Assembly: GCA_910584615.1 (NCBI GenBank)
Contig: CAJUAM010000051.1
Coordinates: forward strand, 1 to 15,556
Direction of reading: 5' to 3'
DNA: 15,556 nucleotides
Source of the DNA: an uncultured Dorea sp.
GTDB lineage: Bacteria > Bacillota > Clostridia > Lachnospirales > Lachnospiraceae
A program made the position numbers and the translations under genes. Position 1 is the first letter of the stretch. Each line of letters starts with the position of its first letter. The notes beneath the pieces were generated by a model that worked only from the letters and a program-made list of their open reading frames with translations, searched no databases and was not told the DNA's origin. Of this stretch, positions 13,414-15,556 are shown in pieces.

Positions 13414-15387
13414 ATGAAAAGCATTCGGAAAAAAATCACCTTATGTCTTATGGTGACGGTTCTGGCCACACAGATCGTGGTGGGAGCATCCAGTATAACA
13501 CTTAATTATAACAGTACTATTTCAACGGTAGATCAAATGATGAGTGAGACTGCGGTTCTTGCGGCAGAACGTATTGAACAGGAACTGACAGCTTATAAGA
13601 ATGTAGCAATGGACACCGGCTGTGTTCCGCAGCTTTTGGATAAAGATGTTTCATTGGAAGAGAAACGTTCCATTATAGACGAGCGTGTCAGTATGCATGG
13701 TCTCCAGCGCGGGAATATCGTCGGTCCGGACGGTATCAGTATTTTTGACGGGAATGACTATTCTGACCGCGAATATGTCAAACAGGCAATGCAGGGCAAC
13801 GTCTATGTATCAGAACCGCTGATCAGTAAGGTGACGGGAGAACTTTCTATTATGGTCGCGGCGCCTATCTATAAAGATGGGATTAAAGGCTCTGATATCG
13901 AGGGTGTTGTTTACTTTGTTCCCCGCGAGACTTTTCTTAATGATATCGTTTCTTCGATCCGTGTCAGCGCGCACAGCCGTGCTTACATGATCAACAATTC
14001 CGGCTCCACCATAGCAGACACTACTTTGGATACGATCACTGTTCAGAATATCGAAAAAGAAGCAGAAAGTGATGCTTCTTTGAAAGAACTGGCGGAAATC
14101 CATGCAGCTATGCGCGGCGGCAAGAATGGTTTTGGAGATTATAAGAACGGAAAGAAGAGCATGTTTGCCGCTTACGCGCCGGTAAACGGAACAGATGGAT
14201 GGAGTGTGGCAGTTGTTGCTCCGCAGTCAGATTATCTTTCTACTACATATTTTGATATTGCTATAAATCTGGTGATGATGCTCCTTGCGATCCTGCTTTC
14301 TATCATAGTAGCTCTGAAACTGGCCAACAGCATAAGCCGGCCTATGAAAGCCTGTGCACAGCGTATGCGTCTGCTGGTAGAGGGAGATCTGGAATCTCCG
14401 GTTCCAGAGGTTGTCAGCAAAGATGAGACCGGAATGCTGACACAGTCTACCGCCGAACTGGTGCAGGGATTATCTGCCATTATCCATGATATCAGTTATC
14501 TTTTGGGTGAGATGGCTAACCAGAATCTGGATATCCAGTCACGGAACAGGGATGCTTATGTAGGTGATTTCCAGAGCATCCTGCATTCCATGCATAACAT
14601 GAAGGTAGAATTAAGTGATATCTTAAAGCAGATCAATACCTCGGCAGAACAGGTATCAAATGCCAGCAATCAGGTGTCCTCAAGTTCTCAGAGCTTAAGT
14701 CAGGGCGCTGTTGAGCAGGCCAGCTCCGTACAGGAACTTGCAGCGCAGATCAGCGAAATATCGAATAAGGTCAAGCATACTGCGGACAATGCACAGGAAG
14801 TGCGTAAACAGACCCACCATGCAGGCGAGGGCGTCTCTGTCTGCAACCAGCAGATGCAGGAACTGATGGAGGCAATGGGAAAGATACATTCCAGTTCAGA
14901 AGAGATTGGAAAGATCATCAAGACTATAGAAGACATTGCATTCCAGACCAATATTCTGGCTTTGAACGCGGCTGTGGAGGCTGCCCGGGCAGGTACTGCT
15001 GGAAAAGGATTTGCTGTGGTGGCAGATGAAGTCCGTAATCTTGCCAGCAAGTCGGCAAAAGCAGCCCAGAATACTTCCCTGCTTATCACACACTCCACGC
15101 AGGCAGTGCAGACAGGTACAGAGATCGCGAAACATACGGCAGATGCCTTGTCAGATGTTGTTGTAAACATAGAGTCTATGGTTGGCTCTATTGACCAGAT
15201 CTCCGCTGTATCAAATGAACAGTCAGATGCGGTTATGCAGGTCAACGAAGGGATCAATCAGATCTCTACGGTGGTACAGAGCAACAGTGCTACGGCTGAA
15301 GAGAGCGCGGCAGCCAGCGAGGAGCTTTCTGCCGAGGCAGCGAATCTGAAGCAATTGGTAGAGCGTTTTACACTTGCTGCAAATTAG
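13414..15387 (+). CDS. Methyl-accepting chemotaxis protein with dCache sensor domain
   Basis: This is a transmembrane chemoreceptor that signals through CheW/CheA. Order in 657 aa: TM1 (about 8-30), an extracellular double-Cache-like sensor domain (about 35-275) with the typical DYSDREYVKQAMQGNVYVSE (115-134) and IMVAAPIYKDG (146-156), TM2 (about 281-303), HAMP (about 304-360), and a long cytoplasmic signalling coiled coil. The hairpin tip is FQTNILALNAAVEAARAG (510-527) followed by GKGFAVVADEVRNLA (530-544). The C terminus (LVERFTLAAN) lacks a CheR-binding NWETF-type pentapeptide. AGGAGGT (13399-13405) lies 8 nt before the ATG. No other chemotaxis or flagellar gene is nearby, and the third-position usage looks less purine-rich than in the neighbours. 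The ligand cannot be named; dCache receptors often bind amino acids or organic acids. Confidence 0.95.
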   Translation: MKSIRKKITLCLMVTVLATQIVVGASSITLNYNSTISTVDQMMSETAVLAAERIEQELTAYKNVAMDTGCVPQLLDKDVSLEEKRSIIDERVSMHGLQRGNIVGPDGISIFDGNDYSDREYVKQAMQGNVYVSEPLISKVTGELSIMVAAPIYKDGIKGSDIEGVVYFVPRETFLNDIVSSIRVSAHSRAYMINNSGSTIADTTLDTITVQNIEKEAESDASLKELAEIHAAMRGGKNGFGDYKNGKKSMFAAYAPVNGTDGWSVAVVAPQSDYLSTTYFDIAINLVMMLLAILLSIIVALKLANSISRPMKACAQRMRLLVEGDLESPVPEVVSKDETGMLTQSTAELVQGLSAIIHDISYLLGEMANQNLDIQSRNRDAYVGDFQSILHSMHNMKVELSDILKQINTSAEQVSNASNQVSSSSQSLSQGAVEQASSVQELAAQISEISNKVKHTADNAQEVRKQTHHAGEGVSVCNQQMQELMEAMGKIHSSSEEIGKIIKTIEDIAFQTNILALNAAVEAARAGTAGKGFAVVADEVRNLASKSAKAAQNTSLLITHSTQAVQTGTEIAKHTADALSDVVVNIESMVGSIDQISAVSNEQSDAVMQVNEGINQISTVVQSNSATAEESAAASEELSAEAANLKQLVERFTLAAN

Positions 15388-15419
15388 GAAAATAAAAGTC
15401 ATGCCAGTCAATATGATCC

Positions 15420-15433
15420 AAAAAATATTTTTT
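15420..15433. repeat. A6-TA-T6 palindrome at the junction before the recG remnant
   Basis: The perfect 14-bp palindrome AAAAAATATTTTTT sits 32 nt after the chemoreceptor stop and directly at the left edge of the recG-like segment. Outer arms ATGATC (15413-15418) and GATCAT (15441-15446) could extend it. There is no GC stem, so it is a poor terminator; it may simply mark an AT-rich junction. Confidence 0.4.
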
Positions 15434-15504
15434 ATGAACAGATCATGGATGGTTGAAAAAACTTCCAAAATATGAAGAACCTTCTAGTGTAATAATCTTA
15501 ATCC
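15431..15504 (+). pseudogene. Decayed copy of the recG 3' end
   Basis: Aligned by eye, 15431-15500 matches 13201-13273 of recG at about 54 of 70 positions, with one 3-bp (whole-codon) gap at recG 13233-13235; ATCC follows in both. Read in the recG frame it gives WLKKLPKYEEPSSVII, against WLKKQFPRYEEVSNIMI in RecG. Several differences are silent (TTA/TTG, GAG/GAA) or conservative (Arg to Lys), showing descent from a coding recG of a related lineage. The segment begins with a stop codon in frame and lacks the normal recG stop, so it is a non-functional fragment. See the findings for how it may have arisen. Confidence 0.72.
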
Positions 15505-15518
15505 TCCATATACTATGG

Positions 15519-15551
15519 TTGTAACAAAACAAAAGGTTACAAAGTTACAAA
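15519..15551 (+). repeat. Tandem GTTACAAA repeats with an inverted partner
   Basis: GTTACAAA occurs twice head to tail (15536-15543 and 15544-15551). TTGTAAC (15519-15525) is the reverse complement of GTTACAA, giving an inverted pair 10 nt apart. This could be an operator or an element-end motif. The window ends 5 bases later, so the array may continue, and the gene it would serve is not visible. Confidence 0.45.
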
Positions 15552-15556
15552 AAGGA

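Noticed and set aside
14700..15257. 185-aa antisense frame in the chemoreceptor
   Set aside because: It mirrors the Ala/Ser/Gln-rich coiled-coil coding region; such frames stay open by chance in these repeats.
1..15556. CRISPR array, tRNA, rRNA or transposon
   Set aside because: Reading both strands showed no regularly spaced repeats, cloverleaf-like runs, rRNA sequence, transposase or integrase motifs.

Overview
The window looks like chromosomal DNA of a low-to-mid G+C Firmicute, most likely a spore-forming member of the Lachnospiraceae / Clostridium cluster XIVa. The clues are strong AGGAGG-type ribosome binding sites, purine-rich sense strands, a C4 zinc-ribbon L28, a GerW/YtfJ sporulation protein beside a DUF2953 protein, and the rpmB - Asp23 - DAK2 (FakA) - recG order. 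Every convincing gene is on the + strand. Genus and species cannot be fixed from this sequence alone.

Layout. (1) 1-946: 3' part of ruvB, cut by the left edge. (2) 1019-8631: a long co-directional cluster. It holds zapA with its own promoter and terminator, a large U32 peptidase-like protein (probable RNA-hydroxylation factor), a SEDS (FtsW/RodA/SpoVE) glycosyltransferase, and a class B penicillin-binding protein whose gene overlaps the SEDS gene by 164 nt. A 107-aa protein of unknown function, a DUF2953 membrane protein, ytfJ and a 47-aa membrane protein follow. (3) 8689-9011: rpmB (L28) as a self-contained unit with a strong promoter, leader hairpin and terminator. (4) 9022-13273: a new promoter, then an Asp23/Gls24 protein, a FakA-like DAK2 fatty-acid kinase, a weak terminator and recG. 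(5) 13343-15387: a stand-alone methyl-accepting chemotaxis receptor with a near-consensus promoter. (6) 15388-15556: no gene, but a decayed second copy of the recG 3' end and a small repeat cluster.

How the genes work together. RuvB and RecG both process branched DNA. ZapA, the SEDS polymerase and the class B PBP serve division or wall synthesis; a SEDS protein and its cognate PBP form one glycan-polymerising and cross-linking pair. YtfJ and perhaps DUF2953 point to sporulation. The Asp23 and FakA pair belongs to envelope and lipid homeostasis.

Most of the window is conserved housekeeping DNA. The main anomaly is at the right end. The chemoreceptor gene lies between the intact recG 3' end and a diverged copy of about 70 bp (roughly 77% identical by eye) of the same recG 3' end. 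That arrangement looks like an insertion scar at the recG 3' end. Other points of interest are the long two-frame overlap between the SEDS and PBP genes, a 20-bp-phased direct repeat at the zapA promoter, and the unlisted 47-aa membrane protein. I found no CRISPR array, tRNA, rRNA, transposase, integrase or obviously new multi-gene system.
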